A stretch of DNA of 64,000 nucleotides from Vibrio jasicida CAIM 1864 = LMG 25398 (GCF_000400365.1 NZ_BAOG01000090.1:1-64000), one strand, 5' to 3'. Shown: positions 1-8,533, numbered from the stretch's first letter. Numbers and translations are program-made. Notes: a model not told the origin generated them from the sequence alone.

Positions 1-75
1 GATATGTAGCTATTCTACCTGATAAGCCGATAACGCAGTAGAAAGCACCTACAAACGCTGCCCAAAGGGTTCGGC

Positions 76-158
76 TAAAAGCGTTTTACTCTTTGTTGAG
101 TCAATTTTACTTAGAACCACTAGGTTTCAATCGACTCGCCGCGATTAAAACGCTTTTA
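76..158. repeat. Imperfect palindromic intergenic element
   Basis: Seen directly: TAAAAGCGTTTTA at 76-88 is the exact reverse complement of TAAAACGCTTTTA at 146-158. Inside these ends the arms stay partly complementary, both containing a GAGTC/GACTC block and a CTTAG/CTAGG centre, so the whole 83 bp could fold into one long hairpin or cruciform. It lies just downstream of the binding-protein gene that ends at 196. The rest of 1-195 holds no gene I can support. Whether it is a repeat family member, an IS end or a terminator cannot be told from one copy. Confidence 0.6.
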
Positions 159-195
159 TCTCGAACAAAATTTAACCACGAAAGATAAACAGACC

Positions 196-1116
196 CTAGT
201 TAGCAATGACTTGGTTCAGCTCTTTAATCATGGTTTGCGTCGATTGGTAGCCACCTGCGGTTAAGTACCAAGCCGCTGGGTCCATAAACAGCACGCGGTT
301 GTTTTTCGCTGCTGGAGTGGACTTCACAAGATCGTTGTCGAACAGCTGTTTTGCTTTACCGCTGCTCTGACCGATCGCTTGTTCGCGGTCAAGGATAAGC
401 AGTACCTCAGGTTGCGCATCAGCAATGTATTCGAATGAAATCAGGTTACCGTGGGTACGTGGTACAGATTTCACGTTCTCAGAAGTCGACGTTGCAAAAC
501 CTGCTTCTTCATACACAAATGAGAAACGGCTGTTGGTGCCAAACATCGCCAAGCTGTTACCGCTGTTTGAGACGGTCAGTGTGCGTGGTGGCTGAGTTTC
601 TACTTTTGCGTGCAGGTGATTAATTTGTTCTTGAACGCATTCAATCAACTGCTCTGCTTGCTCTTCTTTGTCGAAGATGTCACCCAGCGTGCGCCAGTGT
701 TCTTGGGTTGTTTTCCAGTAGTCGGTGGTGTCGATACGGAACATGTAAGTTGGCGCGATGTCGCTCAGATCTTTGTAAATATCTGCCATGCGACCTTCTG
801 CGATGATTAAGTCTGGCTTAAGCATAAACAGTGTCTCGAAGTTCACTTCTTTCACGCTGCCCGTGTTTGCGAACGAGTCGATTTGGAATTTTTCTAGCGA
901 CTTTGGTAGCAGCGTCTTTGGCATGCCGACGGGTGTTACGCCCAAAGCATCAATGTAGTCTAAACTGCCGTAGCCCAATACAACGACGCGTTGTGGTACG
1001 CCATCAATGTCTACTGTGCCCAAGCTGTGTTGGTAGGTTTTAGCCATTGCCCCCATAGGAGCCAATGCAAGCAGCAAAGCTCCCGTTGCTACGCGAAGAG
1101 AAGTTTTACTAAACAT
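196..1116 (-). CDS. Siderophore ABC transporter periplasmic binding protein
   Basis: Periplasmic substrate-binding protein of the FecB/FatB/CeuE class (cluster A-II), which captures a ferric siderophore and passes it to an inner-membrane ABC importer. I chose the ATG at 1116 (MFSKTSLRV) over the upstream in-frame start at 1167, because a GGAAA ribosome site precedes it and a clean signal peptide follows (ALLLALAPMGAMA, cut before KTYQHSLG). The family pattern of an early 'P.RVVVLGYGSLDYIDALG' strand, 'LKPDLIIAEGR' and a C-terminal helix is visible; length is 306 aa. No permease or ATPase gene is adjacent inside the window. It is divergent from the LysR gene and the shared upstream region has Fur-like sequence. 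The exact ligand is unknown. Confidence 0.85.
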   Translation of the reverse strand: MFSKTSLRVATGALLLALAPMGAMAKTYQHSLGTVDIDGVPQRVVVLGYGSLDYIDALGVTPVGMPKTLLPKSLEKFQIDSFANTGSVKEVNFETLFMLKPDLIIAEGRMADIYKDLSDIAPTYMFRIDTTDYWKTTQEHWRTLGDIFDKEEQAEQLIECVQEQINHLHAKVETQPPRTLTVSNSGNSLAMFGTNSRFSFVYEEAGFATSTSENVKSVPRTHGNLISFEYIADAQPEVLLILDREQAIGQSSGKAKQLFDNDLVKSTPAAKNNRVLFMDPAAWYLTAGGYQSTQTMIKELNQVIAN

Positions 1117-1215
1117 AATGATTTCCAAAAGGTGCGATGCAATCTCGCAAGAGTGCCTTAAAAACAAATAATGCTTTAAAAAATAGAGCGCGAGATTAGT
1201 CGTAAAGCGGTATAA

Positions 1216-1253
1216 CTTATTTGATTAAAATCAAATAAGAATGATTATTGATT
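1216..1253. promoter_or_regulatory. Perfect palindrome plus Fur-like sequence in divergent promoter
   Basis: CTTATTTGATT (1216-1226) and AATCAAATAAG (1229-1239) are exact inverted repeats separated by 2 bp. They are followed at once by AATGATTATTGATT (1240-1253), which resembles part of a Fur box. The site lies between the divergent binding-protein gene (start 1116) and the LysR gene (start 1304), so it could control both. Which protein binds is inferred, not seen. Confidence 0.5.
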
Positions 1254-1303
1254 GCAGACACATTAGCAGATAGTCTATATGCAGCAACAGAATTAGCGGA
1301 ATA

Positions 1304-2260
1304 GTGAGTATTCAAAAAATGAATTTAGCTCAAGTCGACTTGAACTTATTGTTTATTCTCAAACACCTACTTGAAGAGAAGCATGTTTCCAACACCGCGG
1401 TATCGCTCAATATGAGCCAACCATCGGTGAGCCGCTCTTTACAGAAACTCAGAAACTTGTTCAACGATGAGCTGTTAGTACGTACTGCACACGGCTATGA
1501 ATTGACCCCAAAAGCGGAAGTGATCAAGCAAGATTTGAACACGGTGTTAACTGGGCTAGAAAAGCTGATGTACGGTCAGTCATTTGTGCCAGAAAAGAGC
1601 AACGGTACGATCCGTTTTTACGGCTTGGTTCCGCAGGTGATTTTCTTACTGCCACCGATTGTTTCGCGCATCCGTGAAGAAGCGCCGAACATGATTGTCG
1701 ATATCGATTCCATCCCGAAGCGCCATTTCGATTCGCTGATCGCAGGGGATGTGCATTTTGTGCTCTCAACCGCCGAGCCACCTAGCTCTGAGCAGAATTT
1801 GTACCGCATGAAAATTGCCAATCGCGACTACCGATTCTTGATGAGCGAAACCCATCCACTTGCCCATATTGAGGAACTGACGGTGGAGATGCTGCTCGAT
1901 TGCAACTTCGGTCAGATCTCACTTCAAGGTGGCAAAACACTGTCGATTTATCACCGTTTTGTTGAGCTTGGCGTGGTGGATAAAAAACGCCAATTATCGA
2001 TTCCTGTTCAGCTTTCAAACTTCAATGCTGCGCCCGCGATTGCTGAGCAAACGGATGTGATTTTTCACTTGCCAACGCCGTTTGCGGAAGACGCTTGTCA
2101 GGGAAGAAAGCTGATCACGAAAACCGTACCGAAAGCGATTCGAATGAGTGAAGAATCGGTCTATTTGTACTGGCATAAGCGCTATCATAACGACCCGATG
2201 TGTAATTGGGTTAAGTCATTATTTAAAGAAATATATGGCTCAACTGAGAGTGAATGGTAA
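1304..2260 (+). CDS. LysR-family transcriptional regulator (iron cluster)
   Basis: LysR-type regulator of 318 aa. The N-terminal winged helix (about residues 8-65) contains the typical 'LNLLFILKHLLEEKHVSNTA' and 'MSQPSVSRSLQKLR' segments; the rest is a periplasmic-binding-like effector domain. The start is GTG at 1304 with AGCGGA upstream; the ATG at 1319 is an alternative. It sits between the siderophore-binding protein (divergent) and the TonB receptor (same strand, 135 bp downstream). It therefore probably controls one or both. It does not resemble my memory of V. cholerae IrgB at its N-terminus, so I do not name it irgB. The effector is unknown. Confidence 0.85.
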   Translation: MSIQKMNLAQVDLNLLFILKHLLEEKHVSNTAVSLNMSQPSVSRSLQKLRNLFNDELLVRTAHGYELTPKAEVIKQDLNTVLTGLEKLMYGQSFVPEKSNGTIRFYGLVPQVIFLLPPIVSRIREEAPNMIVDIDSIPKRHFDSLIAGDVHFVLSTAEPPSSEQNLYRMKIANRDYRFLMSETHPLAHIEELTVEMLLDCNFGQISLQGGKTLSIYHRFVELGVVDKKRQLSIPVQLSNFNAAPAIAEQTDVIFHLPTPFAEDACQGRKLITKTVPKAIRMSEESVYLYWHKRYHNDPMCNWVKSLFKEIYGSTESEW

Positions 2261-2261
2261 A

Positions 2262-2368
2262 GAATATTATTATTCATAATTGACATAGTCGTAATAGCTT
2301 CGGTAAATGCTCGGTTGCTTGTCTTCGTCAAATAAAGGCTATTTAATGCGAACCATTATCATTATAAG
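2262..2368 (+). promoter_or_regulatory. Promoter and Fur-like sites for the TonB receptor
   Basis: A consensus -35 TTGACA lies at 2280-2285, with a weak TAAATG -10 candidate near 2304. AT-rich sequences resembling Fur boxes flank it: GAATATTATTATTCA near 2262-2276 and CCATTATCATTATAAG near 2353-2368. Iron-repressed expression is the expected reading for a siderophore receptor gene, but these are matches by eye only. Confidence 0.45.
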
Positions 2369-2395
2369 TTCCATTAAAATTTATAGGTTTTTACC

Positions 2396-4405
2396 ATGTC
2401 GAAGACGACTCCGTTTGCGCCAAAACCATTAGCAGTGGTGATTGGTGCGCTATGTACCTCTTTTTCCGTCTTTGCTGATACAACGCCAATCGAAACCGAT
2501 GAGCAGCTTGTTGTAACAGCAACTCGTACCCAGATGGAGCTGAAAGACGCTCCAGCTTCTATGTCGGTGATCACTGCTGAAGACATCGAAAACGATCCAG
2601 GCATCACGTTGGCGGACATCGTGTCTAACGCAACCAGCGTGGAGTCAGACTTCGACAGCACACGTGCAGGTCGTCAGCAAATTTCGATTCGTGGTATGGA
2701 TTCGAAATACACACTGATCATGGTAAATGGCCGTCGTATGAGTTCGGCAAGTGCGATCGTACGTGGTAACGACTTCGATCTTTCTGCGATCCCAATGGAT
2801 TCAATTGAGCGAGTAGAGATCATCCGTGGTCCTATGTCGGCGCTTTACGGCTCTGACGGTATGGGCGGTACGATCAACATCATCACTAAGTCACCAAGTA
2901 ACGATTGGAGCTCGCAACTTAGCTTAGACAACACCACGCCAAACGATGGCAATGGTGGTCAAGAGTACACTGTGGGTCTAACCACGTCTGGCGCTCTGAT
3001 TGAAGACACGCTATTTGCTCGCTTCTCTGTTTCTCAAACGAGTCGTAATGCATGGCAGCCATACTCTGGCGAGAAAGGCGGCATCGATCGTGAAGAGGTT
3101 ACTGCACTTGAAGATCGCGATAGTTTAGCGATGTTCGGTACACTTTCATGGCATTTGGCGGACAATCAATTTATCGATCTTGACCTTGGTTACAGTGACG
3201 ACGAGCGTGATACCGCAGCGGAAAGTGGTACTACGATTTTGTTCTCGGAGTCTCGCGTTAAACGAAACAGCCAAGCGCTATCGCACACCGGTTTTTGGTC
3301 TTGGGGTGATACGCAAGTTCGTTACTCACGTGAAAACGTAGAGAACATTGAAGCGGCAAACGATGGTGCTGATTCAATTGAAGAACTAACACAAATTTTT
3401 GAAGCATCAGCTACGACTTACCTAGGTGAAAGCCACACCGTGACGTTTGGTGTGGACTACCAAACTAGTGAGCTGACCAACCCAGAGCACATCGTGGGTA
3501 ACAAAGCAGAAGCTTACCAAGGTGCGGTATTTATCCAAGACCAATGGGAAATGACCGATACGTTGATGGCGACGATTGGTGGTCGTTTGGATAAGCACGA
3601 GCACTACGGTGAAGAGTTCAGCCCGCGTGTGTACCTAGTACACCAAACAACGGACGACTTGGTACTGAAAGGTGGTGTGGGTAAAGCGTTTAAAGCACCA
3701 ACCATGACGCAAAACCACCCAGACTTCTCGATGAGCAGCTGTAAAGGTAACTGTAACATCGTAGGTAACGAAGATCTGGAAGCAGAAACCAGCGTGAACT
3801 ACGAGTTCTCGGCGCTTTACAGCGGTCGTAACTGGAACCTAGAAGGCGCGGTATTCCGTAACGAAATCGAAAACCTAATCGAACAGACAAACATCTTCTG
3901 TGAAGTCGGTACGTGGTCGAGTGCAGTGATGAGTTGTATTGATGACAATGGCGACCCAATCGATCGTGAACTGTCTAACCCGTACAAGTCTTACCAAAAC
4001 GTATCGAAAGCCGTTATCCAAGGTGTGGAGCTAACGGGTAGCATTCAGTTCAATGAGCAATGGGCGATGTCTGGTAACTACACTTACTTAGACACCGAAG
4101 ATAAGTCGACAGGTGAAGAGCTGAACGAGCGTTACAAGCACTCAGCATTTGCACGCCTAAACTGGTACCCAACTCAAGATTTGAACCTGTTTGCGAGCGC
4201 ACGCTACCGTAAGATTGATTCTCAGTTAACGCAAGACGCTTACACCACGATGGATTTAGGTACGGTTTACCATGTGAATGATGCACTACGTATTCGTGCG
4301 GGTATCACCAACCTAACCGATGAAAGTGTATCAAGAGAGCTAGAAAACATCGGTTATGTTGAAGCACCGCGTACTTACTATGTTGGTATGACAGCAGACT
4401 TTTAA
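2396..4405 (+). CDS. irgA: TonB-dependent siderophore receptor, IrgA/FepA-like
   Basis: Outer-membrane ligand-gated channel of 669 aa that imports a ferric catecholate-type siderophore using TonB energy. The signal peptide is residues 1-27 (ending SFSVFA), followed by a TonB-box-like stretch (EQLVVTATR). The plug domain includes 'ISIRGMDSKYTLIMVNGRR' and 'ERVEIIRGPMSALYGSDGMGGTINIITK'. A 22-strand barrel ends in the aromatic 'TYYVGMTADF' C-terminus. A loop with 'CKGNC' near residue 444 and another Cys pair further on may form disulfides, as in IrgA/FepA-type receptors. The gene follows the LysR regulator and its upstream region has Fur-like sequence. The symbol reflects family resemblance; the real ligand (enterobactin or another catecholate) is not proven. 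Confidence 0.75.
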   Translation: MSKTTPFAPKPLAVVIGALCTSFSVFADTTPIETDEQLVVTATRTQMELKDAPASMSVITAEDIENDPGITLADIVSNATSVESDFDSTRAGRQQISIRGMDSKYTLIMVNGRRMSSASAIVRGNDFDLSAIPMDSIERVEIIRGPMSALYGSDGMGGTINIITKSPSNDWSSQLSLDNTTPNDGNGGQEYTVGLTTSGALIEDTLFARFSVSQTSRNAWQPYSGEKGGIDREEVTALEDRDSLAMFGTLSWHLADNQFIDLDLGYSDDERDTAAESGTTILFSESRVKRNSQALSHTGFWSWGDTQVRYSRENVENIEAANDGADSIEELTQIFEASATTYLGESHTVTFGVDYQTSELTNPEHIVGNKAEAYQGAVFIQDQWEMTDTLMATIGGRLDKHEHYGEEFSPRVYLVHQTTDDLVLKGGVGKAFKAPTMTQNHPDFSMSSCKGNCNIVGNEDLEAETSVNYEFSALYSGRNWNLEGAVFRNEIENLIEQTNIFCEVGTWSSAVMSCIDDNGDPIDRELSNPYKSYQNVSKAVIQGVELTGSIQFNEQWAMSGNYTYLDTEDKSTGEELNERYKHSAFARLNWYPTQDLNLFASARYRKIDSQLTQDAYTTMDLGTVYHVNDALRIRAGITNLTDESVSRELENIGYVEAPRTYYVGMTADF

Positions 4406-4463
4406 GCTCTAGTTACAGATTGATTCGATTGGATTTAAGTCGAATTTAATCGAAGCAAGACAT

Positions 4464-4500
4464 GGCGTTGCAGTACACTCTGTAACGCCTTTTTGCTTTT
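4464..4500 (+). terminator. Rho-independent terminator after the TonB receptor
   Basis: GGCGTTGCAG (4464-4473 region) pairs with CTGTAACGCC through one G-U pair, a short loop separates them, and TTTTT follows at 4490. Confidence 0.8.
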
Positions 4501-4521
4501 AGGGATGAATAGGAAAAGACA

Positions 4522-4956
4522 ATGCTTCAAACTTCTTGGTTATTTTGGGCGCTCATGTCGGCGGTATTTGCGGCGATGACCGCAGTGTTGACCAAACTTG
4601 GTGTGGCGAACATCAACTCAGACTTGGCGACCTTTATTCGTACCTGCGTGATTCTTGTTTTGGTTGGTTTGATTGCTTACGCGACCAAGCAGTTCAGTGC
4701 CATTGGAGAGATCTCGACCAAAGGCATGGTGTTCTTGGTGCTATCGGGTTTAGCGACAGGTGCATCGTGGCTGTGTTACTTCCGCGCCATGTCATTGGGG
4801 CAAGCCTCTCAAGTTGCGCCGATCGACAAACTAAGCGTGGTGCTGGTGGCCATATTCAGTGTGGTTTTACTGGGAGAAAAGCTCAGCATGATCAACTGGA
4901 TGGGGATTGGCTTGATCACCGTTGGCGTGATTTTGGTAAGCCTACAAAGTTCTTAA
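4522..4956 (+). CDS. Small EamA/DMT-family transporter
   Basis: Membrane protein of 144 aa made of a single EamA domain with about five hydrophobic segments. Typical two-domain DMT exporters have ten, so this half-size form probably works as a dimer. The final helices carry the EamA signature 'APIDKLSVVLVAIFSVVLLGEKL...WMGIGLITVGVILV'. The start at 4522 has AGGAAAAG upstream. It stands alone between the receptor terminator and the convergent ycaQ-like gene. The substrate cannot be predicted. Confidence 0.8.
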   Translation: MLQTSWLFWALMSAVFAAMTAVLTKLGVANINSDLATFIRTCVILVLVGLIAYATKQFSAIGEISTKGMVFLVLSGLATGASWLCYFRAMSLGQASQVAPIDKLSVVLVAIFSVVLLGEKLSMINWMGIGLITVGVILVSLQSS

Positions 4957-4979
4957 AGGTCACTATCACCTGAGTATCT

Positions 4980-5003
4980 CGTCTCTTGGAATAGCGAGAG
5001 ACG
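4980..5003. repeat. Intergenic hairpin between convergent genes
   Basis: CGTCTCT at 4980-4986 and AGAGACG at 4997-5003 form a perfect 7-bp stem. It has no T-run, so termination is only possible, not clear. It lies between the convergent EamA and YcaQ-type genes. Confidence 0.35.
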
Positions 5004-5103
5004 GATGTAATTCAGAATCGATATGCAGAGTGCATGGGGTTCAAGAGAACAGTTTGGTTTCTCAGCACTTTGCTCTTTGACTCTTCGGGCACTGTTCTTT
5101 TCA

Positions 5104-6258
5104 TTACGTCCTTTGCGCTACTTTCTGAATCACAAACGCTTGGCACTGGTTAAACTGCGCGAAAGCTTGTAGTTCCTCTTCTAAGGCGACGAAAAACGCT
5201 TCTCTGTCTTTGAGCAAAGGCTCGGTAACTAGGTTAAGAACGTTCAGCGTTGAACTGGTTTTATCCACTTTGCAGTCGGCGCGCGCGACCAGCTTTCCAT
5301 CCCACAATATTGGCAAACAAAAATAACCGAACTGGCGTTTTGGCTCTGGAACATAACACTCAAGCAAGTAATCAAAGTTGAAAATTGCACTGGCGCGTTT
5401 TCGTTGGATAAGCAGGTTATCAAATGGGGAAAGGATTTTAGCGCGTTTGCGGTTGAGCCGTTTGTCGAGCAAGTTCAGCGCATCGCTACAGGCATAATAA
5501 GCTGAATTGTTGATGCTAATGGCTTCAATCTCACCCAAATCGACTAATTCGGACAGAGCTTGTTGTACCGGCTTCTTGACCCCTTTCAGTAGGTAAACCA
5601 TTTCAGGCAAAGTACCGAACCCATGAGATTTAAGATAGTTGAGGACTAAGAATCGCGCGTGTTCTTGCTTGGTTGGCATCGATGTATCAATGTCTTGAGG
5701 CAGAACATGTGAGGTTAGGTCGTACACTTTCTGGAAACCACGACGTTCGCTTATCATCAAATCGCCCTGCATGTATAAGTTCTCTAGGGCGCGTTTGGTT
5801 GGCTTAGTATTCCAGCCATCGGTCTTATGGTTGGCAGATTCGAAATCCTTTGCCATCAATGGGCCTTCTTGCTCAATTCTGTTCAAGATAGACGCCATTA
5901 AGTCGTGGTCTTTTTTGTACCAATGCTTTTGCTGATCGGATTTGATCGCCGCTTTGCGAGGTAAGCTATGACGGTATTGCGACATAGGTAAATACGCCGC
6001 CGCGTGAGACCAATATTCGAAGACTCTCTTTTCTGCCACCAGTTGGTCTAGGTGCTCAAGTTGGTAGCTTGGGTTTCGACTCCATAAAGTATGATGGTGG
6101 GCGCGCTGAACGACAGAAATCGTATCAATCTGCACATAGCCCAGCAGCTCAAAGACGGCTAAGGTCTTCGCTTTGGCGCTGCCTTTGTTGCTTGTTAGTG
6201 GCAACCCTTGAGAGAGCAAAGCCAATTTTTGTGCTTGAGCAAGATTGAGTAATTTCAT
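5104..6258 (-). CDS. YcaQ/AlkX-type winged-helix DNA glycosylase
   Basis: A 384-aa protein of the HTH_42 / YcaQ family. E. coli YcaQ is a DNA glycosylase that unhooks interstrand crosslinks and removes alkylated bases. Family motifs visible are 'VQIDTISVVQRAHHHTLWSR' (about residues 41-60) and 'FEYWSHAAAYLP' (about 79-90). The central region reads as winged-helix repeats ('ARFLVLNYLKSHGFGT') and a late 'LSPFDNLLIQRKR' matches the family's 'PFDNLLwdR'. The gene is followed on the same strand by no close partner; emrD lies 41 bp upstream on the same strand and could be co-transcribed with it. The glycosylase activity is transferred from the family. Confidence 0.82.
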   Translation of the reverse strand: MKLLNLAQAQKLALLSQGLPLTSNKGSAKAKTLAVFELLGYVQIDTISVVQRAHHHTLWSRNPSYQLEHLDQLVAEKRVFEYWSHAAAYLPMSQYRHSLPRKAAIKSDQQKHWYKKDHDLMASILNRIEQEGPLMAKDFESANHKTDGWNTKPTKRALENLYMQGDLMISERRGFQKVYDLTSHVLPQDIDTSMPTKQEHARFLVLNYLKSHGFGTLPEMVYLLKGVKKPVQQALSELVDLGEIEAISINNSAYYACSDALNLLDKRLNRKRAKILSPFDNLLIQRKRASAIFNFDYLLECYVPEPKRQFGYFCLPILWDGKLVARADCKVDKTSSTLNVLNLVTEPLLKDREAFFVALEEELQAFAQFNQCQAFVIQKVAQRT

Positions 6259-6299
6259 GTCGTTATTTGTCTTCCTTGTTACTTTCTATTGCCCGGACT

Positions 6300-7484
6300 C
6301 TATTGCTCGGAAGGTTGCTCAGTGGCAAAGCCTCGCAGAACGTTGGTTAGTGTGATGGTCGCAAAGACCACAATCACCAATGACAGATGCCACGCTTGGC
6401 TTAACCCGAGCTGCACCAATGCCATACTTACAATCGATGACACCACCATTTGGCCACCGCCCGACATCGCCGCAGCTGCTCCCGCTTGCTTCTTATAGGG
6501 TTGCATTACCATGGCTTGAGCACAAGGTAGAGCGATAGCATTGCCTAAAATCATCAGAAGTTGGCCTAGCATTAAGTACAGCGGCTCAACAGGGCAGAAG
6601 AACAGCCACGCTGCGGAACTGACGTGCAGGATTGGCGTGACCAATAGCATCTTCTTCGTGCCGATGATTGGGCGCACACGGTTACAGATACTGGTGCCGC
6701 AGATCATGCCGAACGCCGGAATCAGTGCCCACATCGCGTATTGATCGGATGTCATACCGATTTGGTTTTGCATGATAAAAGGCATCACCGAAACGGTTGT
6801 GATCATCAAGCTGAAGTTAAGCCAACCAATGCTGGCAAAGCTCATAAAGTAACGAGAAGTCAGTAGGTCACGATATTGCAGCAGCATCTTTTTCGGTGAT
6901 GGCAACGCAGAGGTTTGTGTGATGGTTTCTTGGAAACGAAATACGATCACAGTCCAAGCCAACAATACGTAACCCAACAGTGAGATAAACACCATAGTCC
7001 AGCCGAAGTGGGCGTTAATGAAACCACCAATAACCGGAGCAACTAACGGTGTGATAGAGGCCGCCATCGCAATATAGGACAAAGCGACAGGGAGCTCAGG
7101 GCCACTAAAGCGGTCGCGAGTTGACGCTCGGGCTAACACCGCGCAACAGCCAGTGCCTAAACCTTGCAGAAAACGGCCTGCTACCATGCCAGTGAAAGTG
7201 TGGCTTAGGAAAATGATCATCAATAGACCGAGCATGGCAATCAACAAGCCAGCTAACAGCACCTTTTTACGGCCTAACGCATCAGATACCGGGCCATAGA
7301 TAAACTGAGATGGACCGAAACCAAGTAAGTAAACACTGACTAGCAGCTGAGCTTGGTCGAGGGAAATATCGAAATCTTTCGCGATCCAAGGCAGGGATGG
7401 GAACACCAAGCCCATGCTGAGTTGACCAACACTGATGATAAGACACGCCAGCAAGATGGTTTTAAATTCAATCGGTCGACTCAT
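6300..7484 (-). CDS. emrD: Bcr/CflA-type multidrug efflux MFS transporter (EmrD)
   Basis: A 394-aa inner-membrane proton-driven drug exporter of the 12-helix DHA1 family. The sequence shows the loop 'GPVSDALGRKKVLLAG' between helices 2 and 3 and the motif-C-like 'AASITPLVAPVIGGFI' in helix 5. Its length and opening ('LISVGQLSMGLVFPSLPWIAKDF') fit EmrD, including Vibrio EmrD-type pumps. Its ATG overlaps the stop of the upstream recombinase-like gene by 4 bp (7481-7484), which implies translational coupling. Typical EmrD substrates are hydrophobic compounds and detergents; the actual range is unknown. Confidence 0.8.
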   Translation of the reverse strand: MSRPIEFKTILLACLIISVGQLSMGLVFPSLPWIAKDFDISLDQAQLLVSVYLLGFGPSQFIYGPVSDALGRKKVLLAGLLIAMLGLLMIIFLSHTFTGMVAGRFLQGLGTGCCAVLARASTRDRFSGPELPVALSYIAMAASITPLVAPVIGGFINAHFGWTMVFISLLGYVLLAWTVIVFRFQETITQTSALPSPKKMLLQYRDLLTSRYFMSFASIGWLNFSLMITTVSVMPFIMQNQIGMTSDQYAMWALIPAFGMICGTSICNRVRPIIGTKKMLLVTPILHVSSAAWLFFCPVEPLYLMLGQLLMILGNAIALPCAQAMVMQPYKKQAGAAAAMSGGGQMVVSSIVSMALVQLGLSQAWHLSLVIVVFATITLTNVLRGFATEQPSEQ

Positions 7485-8110
7485 GATTTTTCACCATCGC
7501 CACGGCGGCGCAGGCTTCCTTCCTCATCAAATTCATTCAATTTGGCTTTCACACGTTTGACCGTCGATAGGCTGACTTTGCATTGCTCTGCGACGCTTTG
7601 TAGCGTATTGCCTTCCAGAAGCAAAGTTGCAATGTGTTGATGTTTCGCTTTGTCTGCAGGGCGACCTCGGAATTTTTGCTTCCACATCTGTGGGTCGTCT
7701 TTTAGTGCTTTTCGGCCTTGTTCTGCGGCGAACAAGCGATGTTGAGTTTGCACTTGTCCGTAGCCAGCAAGCAGCGAAAGCAAGGTTTGCGTTTGTACGG
7801 AACCAGGTTCAAAGGTCAGTGGTTCACAAACGGTTTTTAGGATGACACCTTTGTTAAGCAGGGTTTGAATCGTGCTTAAGGCTTGGCTGAAGTCTCGGCC
7901 AAAGGCGGTTAGCCACCAAAGTACAACGGTGTCGCCGGTTTGCACCGTAGTTAAGAGCTGTTGAAAGGCTTGTCGCTCGGCTGGTGGCGTGCAGCCGCGT
8001 ACCTTGTCTTCAAGGTGAATTGCTTCAGGAGCAAAGGCTTTCAAAGCGTTGAGCTGCTCAGGGTAAGCTCGGTTTTTTGGCGAATGCCGCGTATAGAGAA
8101 AGGTAGCCAT
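7481..8110 (-). CDS. Serine-recombinase-like protein with altered active site
   Basis: A 209-aa protein with an N-terminal resolvase/invertase fold and a C-terminal Hin-type helix-turn-helix ('RGRPADKAKHQHIATLL' then 'TLQSVAEQCKVSLSTVKRVK', about residues 148-189). The nucleophile region is kept: Arg8 and Ser10 in 'YTRHSP', and Arg46. However, the canonical LDRLGR block reads LTAFGR (67-72), so the Asp and first active-site Arg are replaced, and the following E-helix is also unlike active enzymes. It may have lost recombination and kept DNA binding; that is inference. Its stop overlaps the emrD start by 4 bp, so the two form an operon. No inverted-repeat crossover sites or transposon ends were noticed nearby. 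Confidence 0.75.
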   Translation of the reverse strand: MATFLYTRHSPKNRAYPEQLNALKAFAPEAIHLEDKVRGCTPPAERQAFQQLLTTVQTGDTVVLWWLTAFGRDFSQALSTIQTLLNKGVILKTVCEPLTFEPGSVQTQTLLSLLAGYGQVQTQHRLFAAEQGRKALKDDPQMWKQKFRGRPADKAKHQHIATLLLEGNTLQSVAEQCKVSLSTVKRVKAKLNEFDEEGSLRRRGDGEKS

Positions 8111-8242
8111 GGGTACAATGCGTCTCTTGAAATTGGTTCATATACTGTAATGGTCCATAAATATACAGAGGTTCATTAATAACCACAACACCAAATGAGC
8201 CTACTTAAGGTGGTGATCTTTTATCTCTATGATACATAAATG

Positions 8243-8271
8243 AAAACTAGCCGAAGAAATGGGCTAGTTTT
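8243..8271. terminator. Hairpin between recombinase-like and lipoprotein genes
   Basis: AAAACTAGCC (8243-8252) and GGCTAGTTTT (8262-8271) form a perfect 10-bp stem with a 9-nt loop. The A/T ends let it act in either direction; it lies just past the end of the minus-strand lipoprotein gene. Confidence 0.65.
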
Positions 8272-8296
8272 ACAGGACTGAATGAGTTCGGTGGGT

Positions 8297-8533
8297 TTAT
8301 CGCAATAGGAAGTAAGGCGTATTAACGTAAGCATGTCCCGCTGAAATCGCATAAGGCAGTACGACTTTACCAACAGAGACCGCCGTGTTTACCAGTGGTT
8401 GAACGTTGATATTGGCATTCATCAAAGTAGGGCGAACGTTGGGAGCCAAGCGATAGTGGCTTGGAGTGGAAACGCAGCCAGAAAGTGTAGACGTAAATAG
8501 CAGTGCAATGATGATTGATTTGATGGTTTTCAT
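8297..8533 (-). CDS. Small lipoprotein of unknown function
   Basis: A 78-aa predicted lipoprotein. I chose the ATG at 8533 (MKTIKSIII) rather than upstream in-frame codons, because a classic lipoprotein signal follows directly: a positively charged start, a hydrophobic core and the lipobox LSGC. The mature part is short, with little recognisable content ('YRLAPNVRPTLMNANINVQ', 'AGHAYVNTPYFLL'). It stands alone between a terminator-like hairpin and the cfa terminator. I do not recognise the family. Confidence 0.65.
   Translation of the reverse strand: MKTIKSIIIALLFTSTLSGCVSTPSHYRLAPNVRPTLMNANINVQPLVNTAVSVGKVVLPYAISAGHAYVNTPYFLLR

Noticed and set aside
4536-4973. A 145-codon frame overlapping the EamA gene on the same strand
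   Set aside because: Its translation is rich in W, C, H and R and hydrophilic, with no family match; the overlapping frame gives a clean EamA transporter.
4980-5003. Hairpin as a true terminator
   Set aside because: It lacks a T-run on both strands, so it is listed only as a hairpin.
7481-8110. A mobile element carrying the recombinase-like gene
   Set aside because: I saw no flanking inverted repeats or target duplications, and the gene is fused in translation to emrD, which points to a settled resident gene.
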